NCBI GenBank assembly: GCA_020718645.1
Contig: DYRQ01000010.1
Coordinates: 1 to 37,268 of the forward strand
DNA: 37,268 bases
Origin: Verrucomicrobium spinosum
GTDB taxonomy: Bacteria > Verrucomicrobiota > Verrucomicrobiia > JADLBR01 > JAIBCM01
Direction of reading: 5' to 3'
Shown here: in pieces, positions 25,953 to 34,858 of the stretch
Layout: the number at the start of each line of letters is the position of its first letter
How positions within the stretch are numbered: position 1 is the first letter of the stretch
The notes under the pieces: model-generated
Told to the model about the DNA's origin: nothing
What the model saw: the letters and a program-made list of their open reading frames with translations, nothing else
Databases searched by the model: none
Translations under genes and position numbers: made by a program

Positions 25953-26275
25953 GGGTGGAGTTTTTCGACGAGAGCCGGCCAGTTGCCGTCGAAGTGGATA
26001 GCGCGGTCGTCAATGTAATAACGGGCGGTTGGTTTGCCCATGACGATATGGTCGTAAGGGATGCCGTGTTTGGCGAGCCACTCGGTAGTCTCTGTGAGGC
26101 GGTTGAAATGGCGGCCTGTGTGGAGCGCTATGAAAAAGCCGCGATTTTTTAATTCTGTCAAAGCAGCCTTGGCACCGGGCACAGGCTCGCAGAGCGAGTA
26201 GTCCAGATCTTCGCGGGGCTGTGCCAGCACGCCGTCAATGTCCACGGCCAGCGTGAGTTTCTCTTGGTCTTTCAT
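25949..26275 (-). CDS. HAD-superfamily phosphatase of capsule type
   Basis: The 108-residue protein has the HAD motif DIDGVLAQ near the start, HTGR as the second motif and GKPTARYYIDDRAIHF as the conserved tail. Small HAD enzymes of this length are common in capsule and nonulosonic-acid clusters and act on phosphorylated sugar precursors. It starts two bases after the NeuB-cupin stop and overlaps the GT4 gene. Confidence 0.8.
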   Translation of the reverse strand: MKDQEKLTLAVDIDGVLAQPREDLDYSLCEPVPGAKAALTELKNRGFFIALHTGRHFNRLTETTEWLAKHGIPYDHIVMGKPTARYYIDDRAIHFDGNWPALVEKLHP

Positions 26276-26277
26276 GA

Positions 26278-27861
26278 TTATTCGTGCTCGTTGCCGATCT
26301 GGAAACGGCCCCAGTGTTCGACTTGGGTTTTGCGTTTTTCCAGTGGGGTATCGTTGATGGCTTTATCTTCGTAGTAGGAATCGCCTTTGATATGCGTGGT
26401 GGACACCTCCTCGAAAATCACGCCGGTGGGCGTGGTGAAACGGTGCCAGACGCCCTGCTGGATGAGGATGGATTGCCCCGGATAGAGGCGGTAGGGGTGG
26501 CCGTCCACCTCCATGTCCAAGATGCCGTGGAGCACTTGGAAAGTCTCCTCTTTGGCCTTGTGGTAGTGGGCGGGGTGACGCTGTCCGTGGAACTGGATGA
26601 CCAGCTTCTTGCAGTAGCTGCGGTTGACACAATCAATGATAATCGCACCGACTTCGCGGAAGCGGTCGGGTCCGTAGTGATGCGAGAACTCGACGCGGAA
26701 ACTGCTGCCCACGGCGATGCGGGCTTCGTTGAGCAAGGCGCGTGCGTCGTGGATGCTCTTGTAAAATATTTTCTGCACGGAGGGCTGAGGCATTTGCGAG
26801 CCTTGCACGAGCACGGGGCTGTGCTGGGGGACATCGGTGGTCACCGTGAACTTGCCCCGGATTTCGCCCGAGGAGAGTTGGCTGGGCATCAAAGGCATGG
26901 CGAAGAAAATATCCTCGGAGCCAACGGTCTCACCAGCCGCCAAGTCGCGGGCGGCATAGACACCGCGTTTGAGCGAGTTGAGCGATTCGGTCTCGGCCGG
27001 GTGGGGTGCGGGTCTTCCCGTATCGCCGCAGAGGGTGCGAGCCCGTTTCCACGCGTCTATCCAAGCGCCGGTTTGTTCGGGGGTGGACGAGTAGGCGTTG
27101 AGCTTGATCTCGGCGGTGGCAACGCCGATATGCCGCTCGAACATGGCGGCACCCTTGGCCACGGCGATCTGCACGGGCACAGTTTCCTGAGGGGGTTCGT
27201 GTGTGGAGAAGCCCACGGTCACGCCGGGGTAACGGCGGCGAAGTATATCGATCTGATTGAGCTGCATCTCGGCATCGGGCGTCGGGTAGATGGAGACGCA
27301 GTGCATGATGGCGTAGTTCACCCGGCGGTGTTCGAAGTAGGAGACCACATTGTCAATTTCCTCGAGCGTGGCTCCGCCAGTAGAAAATATCACGGGCAAT
27401 CCGGTCTTCACCACAGCAGCGAGGAGCGGCCAGTCGGACATGGAGCAGCTCGCGATTTTGAGAATGTCGAAACCCATGTCAGCGATGAGCTGAGCCGAGG
27501 TTTCATCAAAGGGCGTGCAGGCCGAGAGCAGGCTCTGTGCGCGCACTTCGTCCAGCAACCGGGCAAACTGATCACGACCCAAGCGTGTGCCGAGGAACCG
27601 CGGGATATGCTTGTTGTCGCTGCCCTGCTGGTGGGCGGGATGCACGAAGGTGTCCAAGTCGCGGAACTGGAATTTGATCGCAGCTTTTACCCCGCGCTCT
27701 CGGACAGCCACGGCTGTCTCGCGGATCACCCGCAGACCGTGATCTAGGCTGCCCTGGTGGTTGTTGGCCAGATCCAGCACGAACAGGTCGCGGAAATCGA
27801 ATTCGTTTTCTCTCGGAGCCCGGAACGGAAACTCGGGCATTGGAACTGCAGGGTCGCTCAT
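26278..27861 (-). CDS. NeuB-type nonulosonic acid synthase with SAF and cupin domains
   Basis: The 527-residue protein has a NeuB TIM-barrel (FVLDLANNHQG near residue 30, KIASCSMSDWP, FSTGGATLEEIDN, MHCVSIYPTP, GFSTHE, FERHIG), a SAF/antifreeze-like segment (RGVYAARDLAAGETVGSEDI) and an added C-terminal cupin (HYHKAKEETFQVLHG, GVWHRF) with a likely His-based metal site. NeuB enzymes condense an N-acetylated hexose with phosphoenolpyruvate. The cupin could isomerise or bind a sugar. Start 27861 follows a reasonable AAGGA site; longer versions of the frame upstream are non-coding shadows of the Gfo/Idh gene. Confidence 0.88.
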   Translation of the reverse strand: MSDPAVPMPEFPFRAPRENEFDFRDLFVLDLANNHQGSLDHGLRVIRETAVAVRERGVKAAIKFQFRDLDTFVHPAHQQGSDNKHIPRFLGTRLGRDQFARLLDEVRAQSLLSACTPFDETSAQLIADMGFDILKIASCSMSDWPLLAAVVKTGLPVIFSTGGATLEEIDNVVSYFEHRRVNYAIMHCVSIYPTPDAEMQLNQIDILRRRYPGVTVGFSTHEPPQETVPVQIAVAKGAAMFERHIGVATAEIKLNAYSSTPEQTGAWIDAWKRARTLCGDTGRPAPHPAETESLNSLKRGVYAARDLAAGETVGSEDIFFAMPLMPSQLSSGEIRGKFTVTTDVPQHSPVLVQGSQMPQPSVQKIFYKSIHDARALLNEARIAVGSSFRVEFSHHYGPDRFREVGAIIIDCVNRSYCKKLVIQFHGQRHPAHYHKAKEETFQVLHGILDMEVDGHPYRLYPGQSILIQQGVWHRFTTPTGVIFEEVSTTHIKGDSYYEDKAINDTPLEKRKTQVEHWGRFQIGNEHE

Positions 27862-27887
27862 AATTCGTTGTCCTTTTTCTCTCGGGT

Positions 27888-28949
27888 TTAGACCAGTTTC
27901 ACGCAGTCGCCGCTGCGCCCGGATTCGTAGCCTGCCGCCACCAGACGCATGGTGGCCATGCCTTTGTCCAAGCCGATCTGCGAGTCGCTCACGGTGCCGC
28001 TGATCACGGCGTCCAAGTGTTCCATCTCGCGGATGAAATCGTCTGGGCGTGTCTTCGGAAAACTGCTTTCCTGCACTGTCCCATCGGTGCCCAGCACCAG
28101 CACCACATCGCCCTTGGCGCCTTGGTTGGCATGCCACTCGATGGCACCGCGGGTGCCTTGGATGCGCGCCCATTTGCGCGTCGGCTGCGTGACCACATCC
28201 TGGATGATCCTCCCGTAAAAACCATCGGTGCACCGCACATGCAGCGAGAAGATTTCATCGTATTCCGCTTCCCGCTCTTTCTTGAATTCCACCAGCGCCG
28301 AGACAGTGGACACGGGGGCTTTGCCAGCCACGCGCGCGAAGTGCTGCCAGAGATTCGCCGCATGCGAGTGTTCGCCGCCAGAACCGCCGCCGCGTTTCCA
28401 GTAGCCGAGGTAGGTTTCCCATGGGCCGCTGAGCCACGGGTGGGCTTTGAATATGCCACCCCAATGCTCGCGAAATTCGACATCCAGCGTTACGACTTCG
28501 CCCACAGCCTGGCTGGTGATGAGGCTTTCGATATGCGCCACGCTCTTGGCCACCACATGGTCGTAACCCACGCAAACTTTTACCCCGAGGCGTGCGGCTT
28601 CCTCGGCCAGTTCTTGCATCCCGGCGCAATCGGGCGGGCAGAGGGGTTTCTCCACCAGCACCAGAGCGGGCTTCTCACGCACGGCTGCCAAGGCCAGCGG
28701 GATATGCACATCCGGCGGGGTGCCAATGCAGATCATGTCGAACCCACCTACGGGCGCATCCTTGGCTTGGCACAGGGTGATGGACTCGTCCCAAGCACCA
28801 TAGCGCGAGGGGTAAATCTGGGTGCGCGTGCGCTCCAGCGCAGCGGCATCCGCATCGCTCAACACGACACTCCAGCCCATGCGGCGGGCGGCGTTGCTCA
28901 GGTGATTGCCGATGGAACCGGCTCCGATAACTTTAACTTTGCGTGACAT
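27888..28949 (-). CDS. Gfo/Idh/MocA-family oxidoreductase
   Basis: The 353-residue protein has a Rossmann start KVIGAGSIGNHL, then ICIGTPPDVHIPLALAA and VLVEKPLC with the catalytic-type K of EKP. The C-terminal half has the mixed beta sheet with WGGIFKAHPWLSG. These NAD(P)-dependent enzymes oxidise or reduce sugar nucleotides; here it probably prepares an intermediate for the two NeuB steps. The start ATG is preceded by 80 bases with no gene. Confidence 0.88.
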   Translation of the reverse strand: MSRKVKVIGAGSIGNHLSNAARRMGWSVVLSDADAAALERTRTQIYPSRYGAWDESITLCQAKDAPVGGFDMICIGTPPDVHIPLALAAVREKPALVLVEKPLCPPDCAGMQELAEEAARLGVKVCVGYDHVVAKSVAHIESLITSQAVGEVVTLDVEFREHWGGIFKAHPWLSGPWETYLGYWKRGGGSGGEHSHAANLWQHFARVAGKAPVSTVSALVEFKKEREAEYDEIFSLHVRCTDGFYGRIIQDVVTQPTRKWARIQGTRGAIEWHANQGAKGDVVLVLGTDGTVQESSFPKTRPDDFIREMEHLDAVISGTVSDSQIGLDKGMATMRLVAAGYESGRSGDCVKLV

Positions 28950-29029
28950 AAACGGGTTATTTTTCGAAGGTTTTCTTAGGGGTGATTTTTCCAGTAAATT
29001 AAGAGAGAAAACAGGGGGTAATAAAGTGA

Positions 29030-29752
29030 TTATTTGCGTTGGCTCAGGAGTAGTTCGGCCAAGAGGAAATCCTCCTCTTGATCCACATTCACCGAATCCA
29101 TCTCGTTCATCAGCATCCCGACGATGCAGGTGCCGCTCATAGAATTTTTCTCCAAAATCGCGGATGGGGCGATCACATCAATGGAACCATTTTGGATGAA
29201 GGCGGGGGGGAGGGCTTGGCGGGGTTGGTTAAACTGTTCGTCCGCCAAGGTCAGGTGCGGCATGAACGGCAAGAGGTGTTGCCCGTCGAATTTCCACATT
29301 TTGTGGGGATGCTGCGTGGCGTGGGTGACGGTGCGCACACAGTCGGGTTGGTGCAGCACAAACAAATCCACAGCAGCATCAATGTGGGCCGCGGTGCGGA
29401 GCGGAGCCGTGGGGCGGAGCTGCACCACGATGTCGGGGCGGTAACCTTCCGTCTCGGCGAGGTGGCGGAGCATGTGCTGGAAAACAGGCAGATCAGTGAC
29501 CCGATCCCCAGCCAGCTCGGCGGGACGCAGGCAAGGAATTTCCGCACCGTGTTGGCGCGAGACCTCGGCGATCTCCGCGTCGTCGGTGCTGACGACTATA
29601 CGGGTGATGTGGCGGGAAGCCTGAGCCGCCTCGATCGAATAGGCGATCATCGGCTTGCCCGCGAGGGCGCGAATGTTCTTGCGAGGAACTTTTTTCGAGC
29701 CACCGCGGGCGGGGATGACCGCCAAGACTTCACGGCGTGGGGCGTCAGACAT
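29030..29752 (-). CDS. neuA: CMP-nonulosonic acid synthetase (NeuA-type)
   Basis: The 240-residue protein has the signature IPARGGSKKVPRKNI, then VVSTDDAEIAEVS, VVQLRPTAPLRTAAHID, FIQNGSIDVI and a DSVNVDQEEDF tail, which are the CTP and metal contacts of CMP-NeuAc synthetases. It activates a nonulosonic acid for transfer. Its start overlaps the end of the NeuB gene by eight bases, so synthase and activating enzyme are coupled. Confidence 0.9.
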   Translation of the reverse strand: MSDAPRREVLAVIPARGGSKKVPRKNIRALAGKPMIAYSIEAAQASRHITRIVVSTDDAEIAEVSRQHGAEIPCLRPAELAGDRVTDLPVFQHMLRHLAETEGYRPDIVVQLRPTAPLRTAAHIDAAVDLFVLHQPDCVRTVTHATQHPHKMWKFDGQHLLPFMPHLTLADEQFNQPRQALPPAFIQNGSIDVIAPSAILEKNSMSGTCIVGMLMNEMDSVNVDQEEDFLLAELLLSQRK

Positions 29753-30614
29753 TGCGGAGGCGCTGGAGGATGGGCTTCTCGCTGTCGTAAACTTTTTTCA
29801 CACCATCGCCCATGGCTTCCTCATTGACGCGGATGTCACGCACGAGGCGCATGAGACCCATAGGCTCGAGCGAAGCGGCATGGTCGCTGCCCCACATGGC
29901 GCGGTCGAGAGTGATGTGGCGTTCGACGCAGCAGGCACCGAGCACCACGGCGGCGCAGGTGGTCTGAAGTCCTGTTTCGTGACCCGAGTAACCGACGAGA
30001 CAATCGAACTCGCGCTCGAGCGTGTGGATCATGCGCAGGTTTAACTCGGAGGGTTTGCACGGGTAGGTCGAAGTGCTGTGGGTGATGATGAGCTGGTTCT
30101 TGTCGAAACAGGCCACGGCAGCCTTGATCTCCTCCATACTCGACATGCCGGTGGAAAGGATGACAGGCACCCCCTGAGCGGCGATATGTTTGAGCATGGG
30201 GATATTGGTGATGGTGGCCGAGGCGAGCTTGTGGCAGGGCACTTGGAATTTCGCGACGAAATCTACCGAGGGAATATCCCAGCAGGAGGCGAACCACGCG
30301 ACGCCCTTGGATTTGCAGTAAGTATCAATTTCCGAGTATTCCTTATCGCCGAACTCGACGCGGTAGCGGTAGTCGAGGTAAGTCATGCGACCCCAAGGCG
30401 TGTCACGCATCATGTCGCGCTGAGCGGCTGGCACGCAGAGTTCGGGGGTGCGTTTTTGGAATTTGACGGCATCGCAGCCAGCGATGGCCGCGGTATCAAT
30501 GAGTTTCTTAGCGATATCGAGATCACCGTTATGGTTGATGCCAATTTCGCCGATGATGTAGCAGGGTCTGCCTTTGCCGACCTCGCGCTGACCGATCTTG
30601 ATGATGTCCTGCAT
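29745..30614 (-). CDS. neuB: NeuB-type nonulosonic acid synthase without SAF domain
   Basis: The 289-residue protein has CYIIGEIGINHNGDLDIAKKL, VKFQKRTPELCV, KLASATITNIP, LSTGMSSMEEI, THSTSTYPC, GYSGHE and ERHITLDRAMWGSDHAASLE: the full NeuB barrel with its metal and substrate motifs. It stops after the barrel and lacks the usual C-terminal SAF domain, so it is about 50 residues shorter than canonical NeuB. It probably makes a legionaminic-, pseudaminic- or neuraminic-type acid; the product cannot be decided here. Confidence 0.9.
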   Translation of the reverse strand: MQDIIKIGQREVGKGRPCYIIGEIGINHNGDLDIAKKLIDTAAIAGCDAVKFQKRTPELCVPAAQRDMMRDTPWGRMTYLDYRYRVEFGDKEYSEIDTYCKSKGVAWFASCWDIPSVDFVAKFQVPCHKLASATITNIPMLKHIAAQGVPVILSTGMSSMEEIKAAVACFDKNQLIITHSTSTYPCKPSELNLRMIHTLEREFDCLVGYSGHETGLQTTCAAVVLGACCVERHITLDRAMWGSDHAASLEPMGLMRLVRDIRVNEEAMGDGVKKVYDSEKPILQRLRNV

Positions 30615-30655
30615 AGTTGTTTTCCAGTTTTGTTCTCTTTCTTATCTTCCTGTTT

Positions 30656-31366
30656 TCACGCGGCGCGACTGTCGGCGCGGAGCAAAGCTTCAGCCATAGC
30701 CAGATCTGCTGGTTCGTCTATCTCGAAACAGCGGGATGCCGGCATTTCGCTTAAGACGGTTTTTCCGAAAAAACGGTGTTGAGCCGCCCTGAAACCAGAG
30801 ACACGCATGACATAAATCGCGCCGTTTTCAAGAAATTCTGGTTCGCGTTGCTGTCGGGGGAGGCGGACAGACTTGTCGTGGTTGATGCCATAGGCCGCAC
30901 CGTCGCCCGCATTTTTCCAGACAAAATAGTGGAAACGACAGGCGGTCAGACAGGCATCAGCCTCCTCGGAGATCAATTTTTCCACGGCGTTGTCAATGTC
31001 CTCAGCAAGAGTCAGCGGCGAGGTGCATTGGAGAAAAACTAGGATGTCTGGAAGCTTGTTGCCCGAGGCTTCGATCGAGTCGAGGGCGTGGAGCAGAGCG
31101 CTTTCCGAACTGGCACGGTCGCCACTGATTTCAGTGGGACGGCGGATAATGCTGGCACCGTGCCGGGAGGCTTCGGCGGCGATCTCGTCGTCGTCCGTTG
31201 AGACGGCAGCAGCGCGGATGGAACGGCTGCGCAGAGCTTCGTGGATCGAACGGCCGACCAAGGTCATGCCTCCCACGGTTTGCAGGTTTTTTCTGGGGAT
31301 ACCTTTGGAGCCACCGCGGGCGGGGATGATAGCCAAGGTGTTGAGGGAAGAGAGGTCAGGTTTCAT
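30656..31366 (-). CDS. neuA: CMP-nonulosonic acid synthetase, second NeuA-type enzyme
   Basis: The 236-residue protein has IPARGGSKGIPRKNLQTVGG, VSTDDDEIAAEASRHG, FLQCTSPLTLAEDID, FLENGAIYVM and FEIDEPADLAMAE, the full CMP-acylneuraminate synthetase motif set. ATG 31366 is chosen because residues upstream of it are non-coding. It overlaps the preceding gene's stop by four bases. Two NeuA and two NeuB genes imply two different nonulosonic acids or a dedicated activation for each. Confidence 0.9.
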   Translation of the reverse strand: MKPDLSSLNTLAIIPARGGSKGIPRKNLQTVGGMTLVGRSIHEALRSRSIRAAAVSTDDDEIAAEASRHGASIIRRPTEISGDRASSESALLHALDSIEASGNKLPDILVFLQCTSPLTLAEDIDNAVEKLISEEADACLTACRFHYFVWKNAGDGAAYGINHDKSVRLPRQQREPEFLENGAIYVMRVSGFRAAQHRFFGKTVLSEMPASRCFEIDEPADLAMAEALLRADSRAA

Positions 31367-32949
31367 GAGGGAGAAAGAGGGGTGCGGTCGGAGATCCACG
31401 GCGAGCAGTCGAACGGGTCTTGCCATCCGTAGTGACGCATGCGGTCGAGGCGGGTGGCGATACGGTTGGCCAGCACCTCGAACAGAGGAAGGCTGGTCTC
31501 GAGTTTGTCTGGGGAGAGACGGCTCCACATGACATCGTAGGGGAAGGGGAAAGAGCCTTCCATGAGAGCTTGAATCATGCGGGTGCAGCGGCGGGCTCGT
31601 TCCTCGGGAGAAAAGCTTTCGCTGATGCGAACGGCCTCGCGCAAGTCGGAGTCAATATGGTTCAGGTTGGTGTTCAGGTGAGCCATGCCAGTGGCGAGAT
31701 ACCATGCGCTGCCGAAGTTGAGCACGGGACGACCTTGGAGCATCGCCTCCCAACCGCTGGTGCCGGCGATCACGGCTGTGACGCGAGAGTTTTTGGCCAG
31801 CGTGGGAGAGTGAGCTGTCGGAACCATCAGCGTGGTGTTTTGGAACTGGCAGATGTATTCGTAGAACTGTTGCGTGCGTCTGCCGCACATGGGCAGGTGG
31901 TCTTTGACGACCAGACGCCAGCCTGCCGGGAGGCTTCGAGCTAGGGCACCCACGACGACGAGTTGATCAGCATATTGCGGAGCCACGACACAGGTGGAGG
32001 CTTCGGGAGTTACATTCAAGGGGAGATAAACATAGTCTCCCACGGGCATCTTCGTTTCAAAAATGCCGGCGGACAAAAGGCGTTTGAAATTGATTTTAAC
32101 CTTGGTTTCCCACTCCCACATCTGGAAAGCGGTAGCGGCTCTGGGGTCGGGCGGATAAGGTTTATCATAGGGTTTGAGCGCGGCAGGTAGGGCCATCAGT
32201 CGCTCCCAGAGTAAGGGGAGCCAAGGGGTGCCGTGGCGTTTGGCATGATTGCGTAGATCGGCCTCGAAATGGTCTGTTTGTTTGATGCCCGAGGCGACAG
32301 TTTTTTCGTAGCGCTCGCGGGCGGCATCAGAGATGACAAGGTTCGGATCGGCATAGCGCTCGATCACCGGATCTGGCTGCATGAGCGCGTTGGTGGCTAG
32401 GTGGTGGCGGTCGTCGAATTTAGTTTTTCCGAGCGTAAAAAATGGGATTTGAAACTTAGCGCAGACCGAGGCAGCAACGAGAGCGGGAGCCGAGGCGACT
32501 ACTTGAAAAAAGACGGCATCGGGACGGTCTTCAGAAAAACGAGCTTCGAAATAATCGAAGAGTTCTTGCAGGCACGACAAGGTGATATCGAGATCGCCCA
32601 CGGTGCGGCGTAGGGCTGTTTTTGGGAGAATGGTGCCAGTGAGAAAACAGTGTCCTAAATTGCGGTCAGCAATGATGAAGCGCCAGAGGTTACCGTGATC
32701 GCTCTCGATTGCTGTTAGTCGGGCTGCGTCCGGTTTGCCGCGGGCGATAGCCTTGCGCCAGAGCTCCGGCAGAGCTTGGATGTGGGCGTAACGGATGGGG
32801 GTATTTTTTTCTTTTTGCAACCAGCGCGCATGGCCTTCGGAGGTGGAGAGGCCACTGAACTTGGTGAAGCCGTGGCGTTCCTGGAGGATACGGGCAAGGC
32901 GGTCCACCTTTGCGGTGAACCTACCATTCAACTGGATAAACAGGTGCAT
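31363..32949 (-). CDS. Capsule polysaccharide biosynthesis/export family protein
   Basis: The 528-residue protein begins MHLFIQLNGRFTAKVDRLAR and carries motifs like FFQVVASAPALVAASVCAKF, VVAPQYADQLVVVGALARSL and VTAVIAGTSGWEAMLQGRPVLNFG, which match Capsule_synth (KpsS/LipB-like) proteins that transfer sugars from CMP-linked donors. It is the first gene of the cluster. Start 32949 gives homology from the first residue. A CMP-sugar user next to two CMP-sugar synthetases is consistent with its role. Confidence 0.75.
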   Translation of the reverse strand: MHLFIQLNGRFTAKVDRLARILQERHGFTKFSGLSTSEGHARWLQKEKNTPIRYAHIQALPELWRKAIARGKPDAARLTAIESDHGNLWRFIIADRNLGHCFLTGTILPKTALRRTVGDLDITLSCLQELFDYFEARFSEDRPDAVFFQVVASAPALVAASVCAKFQIPFFTLGKTKFDDRHHLATNALMQPDPVIERYADPNLVISDAARERYEKTVASGIKQTDHFEADLRNHAKRHGTPWLPLLWERLMALPAALKPYDKPYPPDPRAATAFQMWEWETKVKINFKRLLSAGIFETKMPVGDYVYLPLNVTPEASTCVVAPQYADQLVVVGALARSLPAGWRLVVKDHLPMCGRRTQQFYEYICQFQNTTLMVPTAHSPTLAKNSRVTAVIAGTSGWEAMLQGRPVLNFGSAWYLATGMAHLNTNLNHIDSDLREAVRISESFSPEERARRCTRMIQALMEGSFPFPYDVMWSRLSPDKLETSLPLFEVLANRIATRLDRMRHYGWQDPFDCSPWISDRTPLSPS

Positions 32950-32978
32950 GTTTTGGCAATCAATAGGACACTTATACA

Positions 32979-33010
32979 ATAAAAAAGCCCTACCCATCGC
33001 TGGGCAGAGC
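32979..33010 (-). terminator. Rho-independent terminator of the ArsC-like gene
   Basis: On the minus strand GCCCAGCGATGGGTAGGGC is followed by a T-run (plus-strand AAAAAA at 32981-32986). It lies 36 bases past the stop of the gene at 33046 and just before the first gene of the glycan cluster. Confidence 0.65.
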
Positions 33011-33045
33011 TTGGAAAGCTACCAGATAAGACCCGTGGGCGGGAA

Positions 33046-33531
33046 TTATTTTTTGCCGATATCGGACATGGCCGCTTGGAGTTTCATGCGCTCCATCTTT
33101 TCCAAGGGGAGGCTGGTGAACAGCTCGATACGGCGGTTGATCTGGGAGGCGACATTTCTGAAAGCACGCGTTTTTTCTTCGTCGGTGCCCTCGACGCCAG
33201 CCGGGTCATCCGAGCTCCAATGAGCCATCAGAGGCTGGCCGGGCCAAGCTGGGCAAGATTCTTTGGCGTTGTCGCAGACAGTGACGACAAAATCAAATTC
33301 CGTGGTTTTTAACTCGTCCATAGACTTGCTGCGGGCGTCCGAGGCATCAATTTTGTAGAGGTCTTGCAGCACCTTTTTAGCAAAGGGGTTCACGGTGCCG
33401 AGGGGTTTGGATCCTGCACTAAAAGACTGGAAACGGCCAGGGGCAACCCTGCGGATCAAGTATTCGGCCAAGATGCTCCTTGCAGAGTTGCCTGTGCAGA
33501 GGAAGAGAATTTTCATCGGTTGATTCGACAT
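33046..33531 (-). CDS. ArsC/low-molecular-weight tyrosine phosphatase family protein
   Basis: The 161-residue protein has the P-loop CTGNSARS (C12 to R18, CX5R) near its start and SFSAGS, FDFVVTVCDNAKESCPAWPG and HWSSDDPAG, the order of thioredoxin-coupled arsenate reductases of the low-molecular-weight phosphatase fold. It may reduce arsenate or dephosphorylate proteins. No ars operon neighbours are seen. ATG 33531 is used; 33516 is also possible and would give the shorter MKILFLC start. Confidence 0.85.
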   Translation of the reverse strand: MSNQPMKILFLCTGNSARSILAEYLIRRVAPGRFQSFSAGSKPLGTVNPFAKKVLQDLYKIDASDARSKSMDELKTTEFDFVVTVCDNAKESCPAWPGQPLMAHWSSDDPAGVEGTDEEKTRAFRNVASQINRRIELFTSLPLEKMERMKLQAAMSDIGKK

Positions 33532-33654
33532 ATCGAGACGCATGAAAGGCGAACCAACGCAGTTTGGCAAATAGGGTAATGTTAAAAGAGTGTGACGAAA
33601 AAGTGTTATCTGTGGGGTAACGAGTCGCAGGCGACAAGAACGCCCGAGATAGTT

Positions 33655-34122
33655 TTACAGAGAGTCAGTAGCTTTGGCGAAAACCGCATAAGCCTCTTCA
33701 ACCGAGGTAGCATGAAGCAAGGCAGAGCGGTGAGCGGGGCGATTCAAGTATTTAGCGATGACAGCCAGAGTGTCGAGCCTCTGGGAAAACTGGCCTTGTG
33801 GAACGAGGAAGAGAACGACCAGCTTGACGGGACGCATATCGATGGCATCGAAGTCTATACCTTGTTTGGAACGCCCAAAAGCTGCCAAGACATCGGGAAG
33901 CCCCTCGACCGTGGCATGGGGTATGGCAATGCCATCTCCGATTCCAGTGCTCATGGAGCGTTCCCGCTCTTCGAGTGCCGAGTGAGCCCGCAGCAGCAGC
34001 GTTTCACCTAAAGCATCCGTGTGAGCGAGTATGTCGAGCATTTCGGTGATGGCCTGCCAGCGGGTCTGAGATGCCAGTTCCAGCTTGATCCGGTGGCTTG
34101 GTATAAGGTCGCCTAGAGTCAT
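33655..34122 (-). CDS. ptsN: PTS EIIA domain protein, PtsN/FruA type
   Basis: The 155-residue protein carries the phosphoacceptor histidine in GDGIAIPHATVEG at H69 and RPVKLVVLFLVPQG, matching the type 2 PTS EIIA (fructose/nitrogen) fold. Such stand-alone EIIA proteins act as regulators in many Gram-negatives. The start overlaps the stop of the membrane peptidase gene by four bases. No PTS transporter is next to it. Confidence 0.88.
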   Translation of the reverse strand: MTLGDLIPSHRIKLELASQTRWQAITEMLDILAHTDALGETLLLRAHSALEERERSMSTGIGDGIAIPHATVEGLPDVLAAFGRSKQGIDFDAIDMRPVKLVVLFLVPQGQFSQRLDTLAVIAKYLNRPAHRSALLHATSVEEAYAVFAKATDSL

Positions 34123-34838
34123 AGAGATAACCTCGAAGCAAAGAGCCGGACGAATGCGGTCAAGGTGTCCATGATGGTGTATGCTGTATGTGCAGCATGG
34201 TGCCACCAAGCTTCAAGGGTCAGTCCAGGAGTCAGTGCAATCAAGAACAGGCTCAGGGGCACCAAGTTCATCAAGTAGATGAAGGATAGACTGAAAAGCC
34301 AGCCTTGGCTAGTGATATCGTTTTGAGCGGTCCCTAAGGCGGCGAGAGTAAAAGTTGCGTGAAATCCCCATGTAAGTCCTACCACCGCATAGAGAACCCA
34401 CAGGTAGGGAGCGAGATCCACCCAGAAGTTGGCCAGCCACCACAACCACACCGCCAGCAAGCTATAGAGAGGAAAAAAATAGGGAGCCAGAGTGACGGCG
34501 AAATTTGGAACATCCGTCTTAATGTGGCCGCCTTGGGCTGTTACTTTGAAGGAAGTCACTCTTCCACCGCAGATCCACGCCCAGACCGCATGAGAGAGTT
34601 CATGGCTGAAAACATAGGCTGTATAGGGCTTGGGCAGCAGGAAAAAGCATGCCAACCAGACGGTTAGACCAGCGGTAAAGGATACGAGCAAAGGAGAGTT
34701 CCCCCGCACGGCAGCCCCCCATGCATCGAGAAAAACAGCGCCTGAAGCTGCGGTGGCAAGCACACACCCTGGCAACAGCAGGAATAAACCAACAATAAAT
34801 TTGCACCATTTCACGCTTGCATATCCTACGGTTTTCAT
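34119..34838 (-). CDS. M50-like membrane zinc metallopeptidase
   Basis: The 239-residue protein has six or so hydrophobic segments and the zinc motif HELSH at 79-83 (HExxH), typical of intramembrane M50-type peptidases. Later hydrophobic segments with GFHATFTLAALG may hold the third zinc ligand; the site is not proven. It is coupled to ptsN. A GTG at 34814 is an alternative start, which would leave more room for the divergent rpsT promoter. Confidence 0.75.
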   Translation of the reverse strand: MKTVGYASVKWCKFIVGLFLLLPGCVLATAASGAVFLDAWGAAVRGNSPLLVSFTAGLTVWLACFFLLPKPYTAYVFSHELSHAVWAWICGGRVTSFKVTAQGGHIKTDVPNFAVTLAPYFFPLYSLLAVWLWWLANFWVDLAPYLWVLYAVVGLTWGFHATFTLAALGTAQNDITSQGWLFSLSFIYLMNLVPLSLFLIALTPGLTLEAWWHHAAHTAYTIMDTLTAFVRLFASRLSL

Positions 34839-34844
34839 TAGTAT
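34817..34844 (+). promoter_or_regulatory. Candidate promoter of rpsT
   Basis: TTGCAT (34817-34822) and TAGTAT (34839-34844) are 16 bases apart. The predicted start is about 6 to 8 bases past the -10 box, leaving a leader of only a few bases before ATG 34859. No ribosome site is seen before that ATG. The -35 lies inside the first codons of the divergent peptidase gene. Confidence 0.35.
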
Positions 34845-34858
34845 GTGCGACTCTTTTT

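Noticed and set aside
26284-27747. Long plus-strand frame of 487 codons
   Set aside because: It is the antisense shadow of the NeuB-SAF-cupin gene, and its composition mirrors that gene's codon bias.
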